Of a stretch of DNA of 64,000 nt, positions 55,965-64,000 are shown in pieces (within the stretch, counting starts at the first letter, position 1; each line of letters begins with the position of its first letter). A program made the translations under genes and the position numbers. The notes beneath the pieces are model-generated. The model searched no databases. It was not told where the DNA came from and saw only the letters and a program-made list of their open reading frames with translations. The stretch is from Kosakonia oryzendophytica (lineage in GTDB: Bacteria > Pseudomonadota > Gammaproteobacteria > Enterobacterales > Enterobacteriaceae): assembly GCF_900094925.1 (NCBI RefSeq), contig NZ_FMAY01000002.1:214535-278534 (forward strand), given 5' to 3'.

Positions 55965-58673
55965 ATGCTGAAAAACATTACCCGGCAGCTTTTCGCTCGC
56001 CTGAACCGCCATTTACCCCGCCGCCTGGTACAGCGCGATCCGCTGCCTGGCGCGCAACACATTGCGCATGGCGACATCCCCGCCTCATTAAGCGAACGCT
56101 GTCTGAACGTTGCCAACATGGAGCCTACGCTGCTGTGGCAAACGTTCGCCAGCCACCCGGAAGGGCTGAACCCGCAGGACGTTGAACTGGCCCGTCAAAC
56201 GCACGGTGAAAACCTCATTCCGGCGCAGAAACCGTCGCCCTGGTGGGTGCACCTGTGGGTCTGCTATCGCAACCCGTTTAACCTGCTGCTCACCTGCCTG
56301 GGGGTGATCTCCTATGCCTCGGAGGATCTGTTTGCCGCCAGTGTGATTGCCTTGATGGTGGCGATATCGACGCTGCTGAATTTCCTGCAAGAGGCGCGCT
56401 CCACCAAAGCCGCGGATGCGTTGAAAGCGATGGTGAGCAATACCGCAACGGTATTACGGGTGGTTAATGAGAAAGGCGAAAACGGCTGGTGCGAGATCCC
56501 GATCGATCAACTGGTGCCCGGCGATATCGTAAAACTGGCAGCAGGCGACATGATCCCCGCCGATCTGCGTGTGATGCAGGCGCGGGATCTGTTTGTCGCA
56601 CAGGCCTCGCTGACCGGCGAATCTCTGCCGGTTGAGAAAGTGGCCGCGACGCGTCAGCAAGGGCAACAGAACCCGCTGGAATGCGACACACTGTGCTTTA
56701 TGGGGACTAACGTCGTAAGCGGGACGGCGCAGGCGATGGTGATCGCCACTGGCGGTCACACCTGGTTCGGCCAACTGGCCGGACGGGTGAGCGAGCAGGA
56801 GAGTGAGCCGAACGCTTTCCAGAAAGGCATTGGCCGCGTCAGCATGCTGCTGATTCGCTTTATGATGGTGATGACGCCGATTGTGTTGCTGATCAATGGC
56901 TTTACGAAAGGCGACTGGTGGGAAGCTGCGCTGTTTGCCTTGTCCGTTGCTGTGGGTCTGACACCGGAAATGTTGCCGATGATTGTCACCTCAACGCTGG
57001 CGCGCGGTGCGGTGAAACTGTCGAAACAGAAAGTGATCGTCAAACATCTGGATGCGATCCAGAACTTCGGCGCGATGGACATCCTCTGCACCGATAAAAC
57101 CGGCACGCTGACGCAGGATAAAATCGTGCTGGAAAATCATACGGATATCAGCGGCAAAAGCAGTGAACGGGTACTGCATAGCGCCTGGCTGAACAGCCAT
57201 TACCAGACCGGGCTGAAAAATCTGCTGGATACCGCCGTACTGGAAGGCGTGGATGCGGATGCCGCACAAACGCTGGCCGCCGGCTGGCGCAAGGTGGACG
57301 AAATCCCCTTTGATTTCGAACGTCGCCGTATGTCGGTGGTGGTGGCGCAGCAGGCCGATGTGCATCAGCTGATTTGCAAAGGTGCGCTGGCGGAAATCCT
57401 CAGCGTCTGCTCCCAGGTGCGTTTTAACGGCGAGATTTTCCCGCTGGATGAGACCATGCTGCGGCGTATTGAACGTGTGACCAGCACCCTGAATCGCCAG
57501 GGATTGCGCGTGGTGGCCGTGGCGACGAAATACCTTCCGGCGCGCAGTGGTGATTACCAGCGTGCGGACGAGTCGGATCTGATCCTCGAAGGGTACATCG
57601 CTTTCCTTGATCCGCCGAAAGAGACCACGGCACCCGCGCTAAAAGCGCTGAAAGCCAGCGGCATCACTGTCAAAATCCTCACCGGCGACAGTGAGCTGGT
57701 GGCGGCGAAAGTGTGCCACGAAGTCGGGTTGGAGGTCGGCGATGCAGTGACCGGCAGTGAGATTGAGCACCTGGACGATGATGCGCTGGCACAACTGGCA
57801 AAACGCACGACGCTGTTCGCACGCCTGACGCCGATGCACAAAGAGCGCATTGTTACCCTGCTGAAGCGTGAAGGGCATGTGGTGGGCTTTATGGGCGATG
57901 GCATTAACGACGCCCCAGCACTGCGCGCGGCGGATATTGGTATTTCCGTAGATGGTGCGGTGGATATTGCCCGTGAAGCGGCCGATATCATCTTGCTGGA
58001 AAAGAGCCTGATGGTACTGGAAGAGGGGGTCATTGAAGGGCGTCGCACCTTCGCCAATATGCTGAAATACATCAAAATGACGGCCAGTTCTAACTTCGGC
58101 AACGTCTTCAGCGTGCTGGTAGCGAGCGCGTTCCTGCCGTTTCTGCCCATGCTGCCGTTGCACTTGCTGATCCAGAACCTGCTGTACGATGTGTCGCAGG
58201 TGGCGATCCCGTTTGATAACGTTGACGACGAACAGATCGAAAAACCCCAGCGCTGGAATCCCGCCGATCTTGGGCGTTTTATGATCTTCTTTGGCCCGAT
58301 CAGCTCCATTTTTGACATTCTGACGTTTTGTCTGATGTGGTGGGTCTTTAAAGCCAACGTGCCGGAAGCGCAAACCCTGTTCCAGTCTGGCTGGTTCGTG
58401 GAGGGCTTGCTGTCGCAAACGCTGATTGTGCATATGATCCGCACCCGCCGCGTGCCGTTTATTCAGAGCCGTGCGGCCTGGCCGTTAATTGCGATGACGT
58501 TGATGGTGATTTGTGTGGGGATTGTGCTGCCATTTTCGCCGCTGGCGGGTTACCTGCAATTGCAGCCGCTGCCGCTCTCTTACTTCCCGTGGCTGGTGGC
58601 GATTCTGGCAGGTTACATGACGCTGACACAGTGGGTGAAAGGGTTCTACAGCCGTCGCTACGGTTGGCAGTAA
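55965..58673 (+). CDS. mgtA: Magnesium-importing P-type ATPase MgtA
   Basis: The 902-residue P3-type ATPase has the phosphorylation motif DILCTDKTGTLTQDK, the TGES loop in ASLTGESLPVEK, the hinge MGDGINDAPALRAADIG and about ten membrane helices, ending GFYSRRYGWQ. It imports Mg2+ when external Mg2+ is low. It is slightly longer than E. coli MgtA (898) and most diverged at the N-terminus. Expression is set by the PhoP promoter, mgtL and the leader stems. Confidence 0.97.
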   Translation: MLKNITRQLFARLNRHLPRRLVQRDPLPGAQHIAHGDIPASLSERCLNVANMEPTLLWQTFASHPEGLNPQDVELARQTHGENLIPAQKPSPWWVHLWVCYRNPFNLLLTCLGVISYASEDLFAASVIALMVAISTLLNFLQEARSTKAADALKAMVSNTATVLRVVNEKGENGWCEIPIDQLVPGDIVKLAAGDMIPADLRVMQARDLFVAQASLTGESLPVEKVAATRQQGQQNPLECDTLCFMGTNVVSGTAQAMVIATGGHTWFGQLAGRVSEQESEPNAFQKGIGRVSMLLIRFMMVMTPIVLLINGFTKGDWWEAALFALSVAVGLTPEMLPMIVTSTLARGAVKLSKQKVIVKHLDAIQNFGAMDILCTDKTGTLTQDKIVLENHTDISGKSSERVLHSAWLNSHYQTGLKNLLDTAVLEGVDADAAQTLAAGWRKVDEIPFDFERRRMSVVVAQQADVHQLICKGALAEILSVCSQVRFNGEIFPLDETMLRRIERVTSTLNRQGLRVVAVATKYLPARSGDYQRADESDLILEGYIAFLDPPKETTAPALKALKASGITVKILTGDSELVAAKVCHEVGLEVGDAVTGSEIEHLDDDALAQLAKRTTLFARLTPMHKERIVTLLKREGHVVGFMGDGINDAPALRAADIGISVDGAVDIAREAADIILLEKSLMVLEEGVIEGRRTFANMLKYIKMTASSNFGNVFSVLVASAFLPFLPMLPLHLLIQNLLYDVSQVAIPFDNVDDEQIEKPQRWNPADLGRFMIFFGPISSIFDILTFCLMWWVFKANVPEAQTLFQSGWFVEGLLSQTLIVHMIRTRRVPFIQSRAAWPLIAMTLMVICVGIVLPFSPLAGYLQLQPLPLSYFPWLVAILAGYMTLTQWVKGFYSRRYGWQ

Positions 58674-58720
58674 TCAAACGTGGTGAGCCTGGTGGCGAAC
58701 GGCCATCAGGCACCTTTGCT

Positions 58721-58762
58721 GCGCTTACCCGGCCAGACGCAGGCGTTTTACCGGGTAAGCGC
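58721..58762. repeat. REP-like palindrome between mgtA and ridA
   Basis: GCGCTTACCCGG (58721-58732) and CCGGGTAAGCGC (58751-58762) form a perfect 12-bp stem with an 18-base loop containing GCAGGCGTTTTA, a REP-type composition. It lies between converging genes. Confidence 0.7.
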
Positions 58763-58769
58763 GGGTCGC

Positions 58770-59156
58770 TTAGCGACGTACCGCGATCGCTTCGATCTCG
58801 ATTTTTACATCTTTCGGCAGACGCGCCACTTCCACGCAGGAACGGGCCGGGAAGGTTGCGTTGTGCTCGGTAAAGAACGCTTCGTACGTCGCGTTTACCG
58901 TCGCGAAATCATTAAGATCTTTCACAAACACGGTGGTTTTGACGATGTCGCCTACTTTCAGACCTGCCGCTTCCACGATAGCTTTCACGTTGTCCAGCGA
59001 CTGACGCGCTTGCGCGGCAATGTCGTCCGGAACGCTGCCAGTTTTCGGGTCGACCGGGATCTGACCGGAAGTAAGGAGCATATTGCCAAGATCAACAGCC
59101 TGTACGTAAGGGCCGATAGCTGCTGGTGCATTTTCCGTCGCGATAACTTTGGTCAT
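58770..59156 (-). CDS. ridA: 2-iminobutanoate/2-iminopropanoate deaminase RidA
   Basis: The 128-residue trimeric Rid protein ends in the conserved [22 protein letters not shown] region with the Arg that binds the iminoacid carboxylate. It hydrolyses reactive 2-aminoacrylate and related imines released by PLP enzymes. The start at 59156 matches E. coli. It follows pyrI on the same strand (74-base gap). Confidence 0.97.
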   Translation of the reverse strand: MTKVIATENAPAAIGPYVQAVDLGNMLLTSGQIPVDPKTGSVPDDIAAQARQSLDNVKAIVEAAGLKVGDIVKTTVFVKDLNDFATVNATYEAFFTEHNATFPARSCVEVARLPKDVKIEIEAIAVRR

Positions 59157-59230
59157 AATAGTTCCTGAATGACTACGGTGATAAGGTTCCCCCACATTAT
59201 AGGGAGGGGGAGGGGCTTTACCAACCGCAA

Positions 59231-59692
59231 TTAGTTCGCCAGCACCACATGGTGCGAGAACTCTTTCTCACAATATTTGCACTTCAGGGCAATATCGTCA
59301 GCGCGCTGTTTCACCGCAAAGCTGGATGACACCGGCTCGGCATGGCTGATGCAGTTGCTGTTCGGGCAGACCAGCACGCCCACAATGTGCTCAGGCAAAC
59401 TGGGGCGCGATTTACCCACCACTTCATAGTCGTCAATGCGGTTTACCGTGGCCTGCGGGGCATACAATGCCAGTTGGTTGACCTGCTCATCGGTCAGAAA
59501 CGTGTTCTCGATCTTGATCAAATCTTTACGCCCCATCTCGCCGGAGGGCAGATTCAGACCGATAGTGATGCGCTGATCGGTTTCCGTCAGCTTGAACAGC
59601 GTCAGCAGTTTAAACCCGATGCGCGCCGGAATATGGTCAATCACGGTGCCGCATTTGATCGCTTCGACCTGCAGTTTATTATCGTGTGTCAT
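59231..59692 (-). CDS. pyrI: Aspartate carbamoyltransferase regulatory chain PyrI
   Basis: The 153-residue regulatory subunit has an N-terminal nucleotide domain ([20 protein letters not shown]) and a C-terminal zinc domain with CPNSNC and CKYC ligands. It gives CTP inhibition and ATP activation to the PyrB trimers. The start at 59692 is 13 bases after the pyrB stop; an apparent longer frame overlaps pyrB and is rejected. Confidence 0.98.
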   Translation of the reverse strand: MTHDNKLQVEAIKCGTVIDHIPARIGFKLLTLFKLTETDQRITIGLNLPSGEMGRKDLIKIENTFLTDEQVNQLALYAPQATVNRIDDYEVVGKSRPSLPEHIVGVLVCPNSNCISHAEPVSSSFAVKQRADDIALKCKYCEKEFSHHVVLAN

Positions 59693-59705
59693 TGTCGTGT
59701 TCCCC

Positions 59706-60641
59706 TTACAGTGCCAAATCGCGATTAAGTACCAGCGCCAGCAGCGCCTGGCGGGCGAAAATGCCGTTACCGGCCTGCTGGAAATACCAGGCATGCGGCG
59801 TTTTATCCACGTCGGTGGTGATCTCATCAACGCGCGGCAGCGGGTGCAGCACTTTCATATTGCTGCGCGCACTGGTCAAGTCGCTGGCGCGCAGAACGAA
59901 TTGCGCTTTAACGTTGGCGTATTCCGACGGATCGAGGCGCTCTTTCTGTACGCGGGTCATATACAGAATATCGACTTCCGCCATCACCTCCTCAATGCTG
60001 GCGTGTACGCTCCAGGCCATGCCTTTTTCATCGAGCATATCGAGGATGTACTGCGGCATGGCCAGCGCGTCCGGAGCGATAAAGAAGAAACGGTTGCCGC
60101 TAAACTTCGCCAACGCCTGCGCCAGCGAGTGCACCGTGCGGCCATATTTCAGGTCGCCGACCATCGCGATATTGATATTTTCCAGCCGGCCCTGGGTTTC
60201 CTGAATGGTGAACAGATCGAGCAACGTTTGCGTCGGATGTTGGTTAGCGCCGTCGCCGGCATTCAGCACCGGCACGCCACCGGAGAACTCCGTGGCCAGC
60301 CGCGCGGCGCCTTCCTGCGGGTGGCGCATCACAATCGCATCAACATAGGTGCTGATAACCGAAATGGTGTCGGCCAGCGTTTCGCCTTTTTTACCCAGCG
60401 ATGTGTTGCTGCTGTCTGAAAAGCCCACCACGCTCGCGCCGAGGCGATGCATGGACGTTTCAAACGAGAGACGCGTGCGGGTGGAGGCTTCAAAGAAGCA
60501 ACTGGCGATCACCTTGTGTTTCAGCAGCTCCGGCTGAGGGGTTGCCTTCAGTCGCGCGGCGGTGGCGAGCACCAGTTCAAGTTCTTCCCGGCTGAGATCG
60601 TTTATGGAAATGATATGTTTCTGATATAGCGGATTAGCCAT
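59706..60641 (-). CDS. pyrB: Aspartate carbamoyltransferase catalytic chain PyrB
   Basis: The 311-residue enzyme has the carbamoyl-phosphate loop ASTRTR, the HPTQTLLDL motif and the aspartate-site HPLPRVDEI. It commits carbamoyl phosphate and aspartate to pyrimidine synthesis. GGAGATAACC precedes the ATG. The upstream leader gene pyrL overlaps its start by eight bases, and a UTP-sensitive attenuator lies before it. Confidence 0.98.
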   Translation of the reverse strand: MANPLYQKHIISINDLSREELELVLATAARLKATPQPELLKHKVIASCFFEASTRTRLSFETSMHRLGASVVGFSDSSNTSLGKKGETLADTISVISTYVDAIVMRHPQEGAARLATEFSGGVPVLNAGDGANQHPTQTLLDLFTIQETQGRLENINIAMVGDLKYGRTVHSLAQALAKFSGNRFFFIAPDALAMPQYILDMLDEKGMAWSVHASIEEVMAEVDILYMTRVQKERLDPSEYANVKAQFVLRASDLTSARSNMKVLHPLPRVDEITTDVDKTPHAWYFQQAGNGIFARQALLALVLNRDLAL

Positions 60642-60780
60642 GGTTATCTCCTGACGACTGCGCAAAAAAAAGCCCCTCAATAGAGGGGCTGTGAATAGGA
60701 TAAGCAACGGGAAAGGAAAACGGCAGGCCTGCGCCCTTTTTCAGACGCGGTAAGACAGTCTGTCGTACACACTGGACCAT
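60634..60780 (-). CDS. pyrL: PyrL leader peptide of pyrBI
   Basis: The 48-residue leader peptide [20 protein letters not shown]... closely resembles E. coli PyrL (44 residues). It starts after CCGGGAGGAAGT and is read through the attenuator hairpin. When UTP is low, polymerase pauses in the U-rich leader and the translating ribosome prevents the terminator. Here the stop codon falls inside pyrB (8-base overlap), so ribosomes finishing pyrL could re-initiate on pyrB. Confidence 0.9.
   Translation of the reverse strand: MVQCVRQTVLPRLKKGAGLPFSFPVAYPIHSPSIEGLFFAQSSGDNHG
60664..60690 (-). terminator. pyrBI attenuator
   Basis: AGCCCCTC-AATA-GAGGGGCT (60671-60690) is a perfect 8-bp stem followed by a run of T on the minus strand (60664-60670), inside pyrL and 23 bases before the pyrB start. 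Confidence 0.92.
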
Positions 60781-60805
60781 ACTTCCTCCCGGCAAATTGT
60801 CCCGG

Positions 60806-60833
60806 ATTATACGCAGCTGTTTTTGCGAATCAA
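60806..60833 (-). promoter_or_regulatory. Predicted promoter of pyrL-pyrB-pyrI
   Basis: On the minus strand TTGATT (60833-60828), a 16-base spacer and TATAAT (60811-60806) precede pyrL by 25 bases. Confidence 0.7.
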
Positions 60834-60849
60834 GCGATTGATGCACATT

Positions 60850-61359
60850 TTACCCATGGCAAACGGTTCTATATGAATAATCATGCGATTTAAGCAGGTA
60901 TTTAATCTGTTTATGCACCAGCGCAGTGCGTGCGACCTCACGCGGAGCCACCCAGACAATACTGCTTCCCGCCACCACGCCAAGCACCCCGGATAACTGG
61001 TGATAATCCAGAATACGCGCCACCGCGCGGCCGTACCCGGCAGCGGTGTGGATAAGGATAAATTCGCTGTTATGCTCCACGCTGACCACCATTTCCGAAA
61101 TGGAACGGGCGGCGTCGGGCGCGGGGCGCGATTGCGGATTTACCGAATAAATTTTTTGTCCTTTGGCGTTGCGAATTTTGATGACGCCGAGCAACTTCAG
61201 CAGGCGGGAAACGGTAGACTGGCTGATACTGTCAAAGCCGTGATACTGAAGGTCACGGCGAATTTCCTCCTGGGAAAGGTAGCTTTTCTCGCTAATCAGA
61301 CGCTGGCATACCTCCAGCTGTAGCTGCTCTTTCGCAGAATAATCTCCATATTCGTTCAT
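60850..61359 (-). CDS. ArgR-family regulator (paralogue in the arginine deiminase cluster)
   Basis: The 169-residue protein has the ArgR layout: an N-terminal winged helix (QEEIRRDLQYHGFDSISQSTVSRLLKLLGV) and a C-terminal hexamerisation/arginine domain. The usual GTIAGDDT loop is replaced by GVVAGSSIVWV, so the arginine-binding aspartates appear to be missing. In Salmonella a similar gene stands at this place beside arginine-deiminase genes. It probably controls the permease and ornithine carbamoyltransferase upstream. It differs from the housekeeping ArgR and may respond differently. Confidence 0.85.
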   Translation of the reverse strand: MNEYGDYSAKEQLQLEVCQRLISEKSYLSQEEIRRDLQYHGFDSISQSTVSRLLKLLGVIKIRNAKGQKIYSVNPQSRPAPDAARSISEMVVSVEHNSEFILIHTAAGYGRAVARILDYHQLSGVLGVVAGSSIVWVAPREVARTALVHKQIKYLLKSHDYSYRTVCHG

Positions 61360-61396
61360 GTTATTTTTCCCATTGATGTTGCCAAACCTGCCGTAA

Positions 61397-61422
61397 GCCG
61401 GATAAGCGACGCGTTATCCGGC
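61397..61422. repeat. REP element
   Basis: GCCGGATAA-GCGACGCG-TTATCCGGC is a perfect 9-bp stem and a classical REP palindrome, between the permease gene and the ArgR-like gene. Confidence 0.8.
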
Positions 61423-61434
61423 ATTCATTCACCC

Positions 61435-62838
61435 TTACAGCAGGGCTCCAAGGCTCAACGCCGCCATGATCAGAACAGTCAGGATCGCCAGCAGCGGCGC
61501 CACCCATTTCAGGTAACGCACATATGGAACATGCGCAATCGCCAGACCGCCCATCACCACCGCGGAGGTGGGCGTGACCAGGTTGACGATGCCGGATGCG
61601 GATTGATAGGCCGTCACCACCAGGTCGCGGTTGACGTTAGCGAAATCAGCGAGAGGCGCCATGATCGGCATCGTCAGAACCGCCAGCCCGGATGAAGAAG
61701 GCACAAGGAACGACAGCACCACTTCCAGCCAGTACATCACGTTGATAAACGCGATGGTGGATAACCCACTGACCATACCCTCGGCACTGTGTAAAATAGT
61801 GTGGGTAATCATCCCTTTATCCATGATCACCACAATACCGCGCGCGATACCGATAATCAGTGCGACACCCAGCAGATCCCGTGCGCCGTTGATAAAGGTA
61901 GACGTCAGTTCCTCTTCGCTCATTCTGGCGATAAGCCCGATGATAATGGCACTGGCGAGAAACACCGCGGAGATTTCCGCCATCCACCAACCACGCACCG
62001 ACACGCCATAAATCATGACCGCAAAGGCCACCACGAAGATAAGCAGGATCACTTTGCGCACCGGGGTAAACGCCAGCGTTTCCGCCGATTTATTGCCGAG
62101 AAAATACGCGCGATCCTCCTGCTGCTTATCTGCGAGAATCGAGAGCGCCGGGTTGGCTCGCACTTTGCGGGCGTAATGCATCACCCACGCCACGCAAATC
62201 ATCCAGCCCACGACCAGAATCACCGCGCGCAGCATCATTCCGTGGGTAAAGGGGATCCCGGCGGCGTTGGCGGCGATCACCGTGGCGAAAGGGTTGATGG
62301 TGGAACCGAGCGTACCGATCCCCGCGCCGAGCAGGATCGTTGATGCGGCGACCAGTGGATCGAACCCGGCGGCCAGCATTACCGGCACCAGCAAGGTGTA
62401 GAACGGCAGGGACTCTTCCGCCATGCCATAAATGGTGCCGCCCGCGGCAAACAGCGCCATCAGGATCGGGATCATCCACTCTTCTCGCCCGCGTAGTCGC
62501 GTAGTGACGCGTTCAATACCCGCGTCGATCGCGCCGGTTTTGGTGACGATGCCAAGAAAGCCGCCGATGATCAGAATAAACAGCGCCACATCAATAGCAC
62601 CCGCCTGGCCGCTCACCGGATCGTACAGGCCACTGATGGGGGCCATAATCACCGAAATAAGCCCCTGCGGGTGGGAGGCGACGTGGGCATAGGTACCGGC
62701 TATCGGCACCTCTTTGCCCAGAGCCGGATTGAGTGTCATTTGGTATTGACCGGCGGGGATCACCCAGCTCAGGGCGGCAACCACGGCGATCAGGAAAAAG
62801 AGAATGGTGTAAGCGGAAGGAAATTTGAACTTGCCCAT
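61435..62838 (-). CDS. YfcC-type permease, probable arginine/ornithine transporter
   Basis: The 467-residue protein of the YfcC/ArcD-like (C4-dicarboxylate-carrier-related) family has about 12-13 hydrophobic segments: AYTILFFLIAVVAALSWVIPAG at the start, GTIYGMAEESLPFYTLLVPV in the middle and FLVPSSSGLAVLTMPIMAPL near the end. In this position between an ornithine carbamoyltransferase and an ArgR-like regulator, exchange of arginine for ornithine is the likely job (inference). GGAGAACATC precedes the ATG. It lies 47 bases after the carbamoyltransferase gene, with a hairpin between. Confidence 0.82.
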   Translation of the reverse strand: MGKFKFPSAYTILFFLIAVVAALSWVIPAGQYQMTLNPALGKEVPIAGTYAHVASHPQGLISVIMAPISGLYDPVSGQAGAIDVALFILIIGGFLGIVTKTGAIDAGIERVTTRLRGREEWMIPILMALFAAGGTIYGMAEESLPFYTLLVPVMLAAGFDPLVAASTILLGAGIGTLGSTINPFATVIAANAAGIPFTHGMMLRAVILVVGWMICVAWVMHYARKVRANPALSILADKQQEDRAYFLGNKSAETLAFTPVRKVILLIFVVAFAVMIYGVSVRGWWMAEISAVFLASAIIIGLIARMSEEELTSTFINGARDLLGVALIIGIARGIVVIMDKGMITHTILHSAEGMVSGLSTIAFINVMYWLEVVLSFLVPSSSGLAVLTMPIMAPLADFANVNRDLVVTAYQSASGIVNLVTPTSAVVMGGLAIAHVPYVRYLKWVAPLLAILTVLIMAALSLGALL

Positions 62839-62852
62839 GATGTTCTCCGTTA

Positions 62853-62879
62853 CCCCGGCGCACCCTCGGCACGCCGGGG
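62853..62879 (-). repeat. Intercistronic palindrome between permease and carbamoyltransferase
   Basis: CCCCGGCG / CGCCGGGG is a perfect 8-bp stem with an 11-base loop and no U-tract. It is REP-like and probably protects the upstream mRNA. Confidence 0.6.
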
Positions 62880-62885
62880 GAGTCG

Positions 62886-63890
62886 TTAGTCGCCGAGTGT
62901 CGCCACCATAACCGCCTTAATGGTGTGCATCCGGTTTTCTGCTTCGTCAAAGACGATAGAGTTGGCGGATTCGAAGACCTCTTCCGTGACTTCCAATCCT
63001 TTCAGGCCATAGGCCATCTCGATTTCGCTACCGACTTTGGTGTGCTCGTTATGGAAGGCGGGCAGACAGTGCATGAATTTGACATGCGGGTTGCCCGTGG
63101 CTTTCACGACCGCAGCGTTAACCTGATAGGGTTTCATCAGGCTGACGCGTTCTGACCAGGCTTCTTTCGGCTCGCCCATTGATACCCACACGTCTGTGTA
63201 GAGGAAATCGACACCGTGTACACCTTCGTCTACATCATCGGTGAGCGTGATGCGTGCTCCGGTTTGTTTAGCAATGTCGCGACAGCGGGCAACCAGTGTC
63301 TCTTCCGGCCAGAATGATTTTGGCGCGACCAGACGGATATCCATCCCCATTTTCGCTGCACCCACCATCAATGAGTTGCCCATGTTATTGCGTGCATCAC
63401 CCAGATAGGCAAAGCTCAGGTCCGGCAGGGTTTTCCCTGGCGCATGCTCCAGCATGGTCATCAAATCCGCGAGGATCTGCGTGGGGTGAAACTCGTTGGT
63501 CAGCCCGTTCCAGACCGGCACGCCAGCGTACTGGCCCAGCTCCTCGACGATATCCTGCCCATAACCACGGTATTCGATACCGTCATACATACGGCCCAGT
63601 ACACGCGCGGTGTCTTTCATCGACTCTTTGTGACCAATTTGCGAACCGCTTGGCCCGAGGTATGTTACCTGCGCCCCCTGGTCGAACGCGCCGACTTCAA
63701 ATGCGCAGCGGGTGCGGGTGGAGGTTTTTTCAAAAATCAGTGCGATGTTTTTACCCACCAGCGTTTTCTTCTCGCGCCCGGCTTTTTTGTCGGCTTTCAG
63801 GGTGATTGCCAGATCGATCAGGTACTGGATTTCCGCCGGGGTGTAGTCCAGCAGTTTGAGAAAATTGCGGTTTTTCAGGTTGATAGTCAT
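62886..63890 (-). CDS. arcB: Ornithine carbamoyltransferase (catabolic, ArcB-type)
   Basis: The 334-residue enzyme has the carbamoyl-phosphate loop EKTSTRTR (about 54-61), HPTQILADL and the ornithine-site FMHCLPAFH. Its position with a permease and an ArgR paralogue, separate from the biosynthetic argI, points to the catabolic enzyme of the arginine deiminase pathway (citrulline + phosphate to ornithine + carbamoyl phosphate). Carbamate kinase and arginine deiminase genes are expected beyond the right edge. The symbol arcB is by context; the sequence is equally close to argF/argI. Confidence 0.88.
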   Translation of the reverse strand: MTINLKNRNFLKLLDYTPAEIQYLIDLAITLKADKKAGREKKTLVGKNIALIFEKTSTRTRCAFEVGAFDQGAQVTYLGPSGSQIGHKESMKDTARVLGRMYDGIEYRGYGQDIVEELGQYAGVPVWNGLTNEFHPTQILADLMTMLEHAPGKTLPDLSFAYLGDARNNMGNSLMVGAAKMGMDIRLVAPKSFWPEETLVARCRDIAKQTGARITLTDDVDEGVHGVDFLYTDVWVSMGEPKEAWSERVSLMKPYQVNAAVVKATGNPHVKFMHCLPAFHNEHTKVGSEIEMAYGLKGLEVTEEVFESANSIVFDEAENRMHTIKAVMVATLGD

Positions 63891-63922
63891 TGGGTAATCC
63901 TTTTTAAATGAAAGCGTTGTAG

Positions 63923-63959
63923 CCCCTCACCCTAACCCTCTCCCCTGAGGGGAGAGGGG
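63923..63959. repeat. Dispersed CT-rich palindromic repeat upstream of arcB
   Basis: CCCCTCACCCTAA, then CCCTCTCCCC-TGA-GGGGAGAGGG: an inverted copy of the element at 27078-27112. Confidence 0.75.
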
Positions 63960-64000
63960 ACCGGTCCCGTTTCCTCTTCTCCATAGGGAGGTGAGGCGAG

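Overview
The window is a chromosomal segment from a motile member of the Enterobacteriaceae. Most proteins are recognisable as close relatives of Escherichia coli and Salmonella proteins, and gene order follows the E. coli stretch rpsF-cycA-ytfE-cpdB-tamAB-ytfQRT-fbp-mpl-pmbA-cybC-nrdDG-treBC-mgtA-pyrBI. The genus cannot be fixed from sequence reading alone. Intact cybC, an extra operon between cybC and nrdG, and an ArgR-like/permease/catabolic ornithine carbamoyltransferase set beyond pyrL resemble Salmonella and Citrobacter/Enterobacter-type genomes more than E. coli K-12. No phage, insertion sequence, CRISPR array, tRNA or rRNA was seen.

Layout. 1-3.4 kb: a cut-off MFS transporter, yjfY, the ribosomal operon rpsF-priB-rpsR-rplI, and a DMT-family exporter. 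3.4-9.3 kb: ytfB, fklB, cycA, the nitric-oxide-responsive ytfE and a Tsr-like chemoreceptor. 9.3-19 kb: ytfF with an AraC-type regulator, the divergent qorB/ytfH pair, cpdB, cysQ, ytfJ, ytfK, ytfL and msrA. 19-25.7 kb: tamA-tamB-ytfP and ppa. 26-32.4 kb: the galactofuranose ABC transporter ytfQRT-yjfF, followed by a second chemoreceptor with its own flagellar (sigma-28) promoter. 32.4-39.1 kb: fbp, mpl, a periplasmic DUF4432 epimerase-like protein, yjgA, pmbA and cybC.

39.3-48.1 kb is the accessory highlight: a ten-gene, same-strand, tightly packed cluster. It encodes a small PRD protein, a small glycine-rich SFCGS protein, DUF4312, two membrane proteins (DUF4311, DUF4310), an amidohydrolase, a SelA/DgaE-like PLP enzyme, a KDPG-type aldolase, a secreted lactonase-like beta-propeller and an MtlR/BglG-type PTS regulator. 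The enzymes suggest a route for an N-acylated 2-amino-2-deoxy-aldonic acid: lactone opening outside, import, deacylation, ammonia elimination, then aldol cleavage to pyruvate and a triose phosphate. The transporter half belongs to families without known function. A 20-bp palindrome and a CRP-like site lie in front of the cluster, and the palindrome core recurs inside its first gene.

48.2-64 kb: the anaerobic ribonucleotide reductase (nrdDG) with NrdR, FNR and DnaA sites; trehalose uptake and hydrolysis (treR-treB-treC); mgtA with its PhoP promoter, the leader peptide gene mgtL and alternative leader stems; ridA; pyrL-pyrB-pyrI with its attenuator; and the end of an arginine-deiminase-type cluster (ArgR paralogue, YfcC-type permease, ornithine carbamoyltransferase), which continues beyond the right edge.
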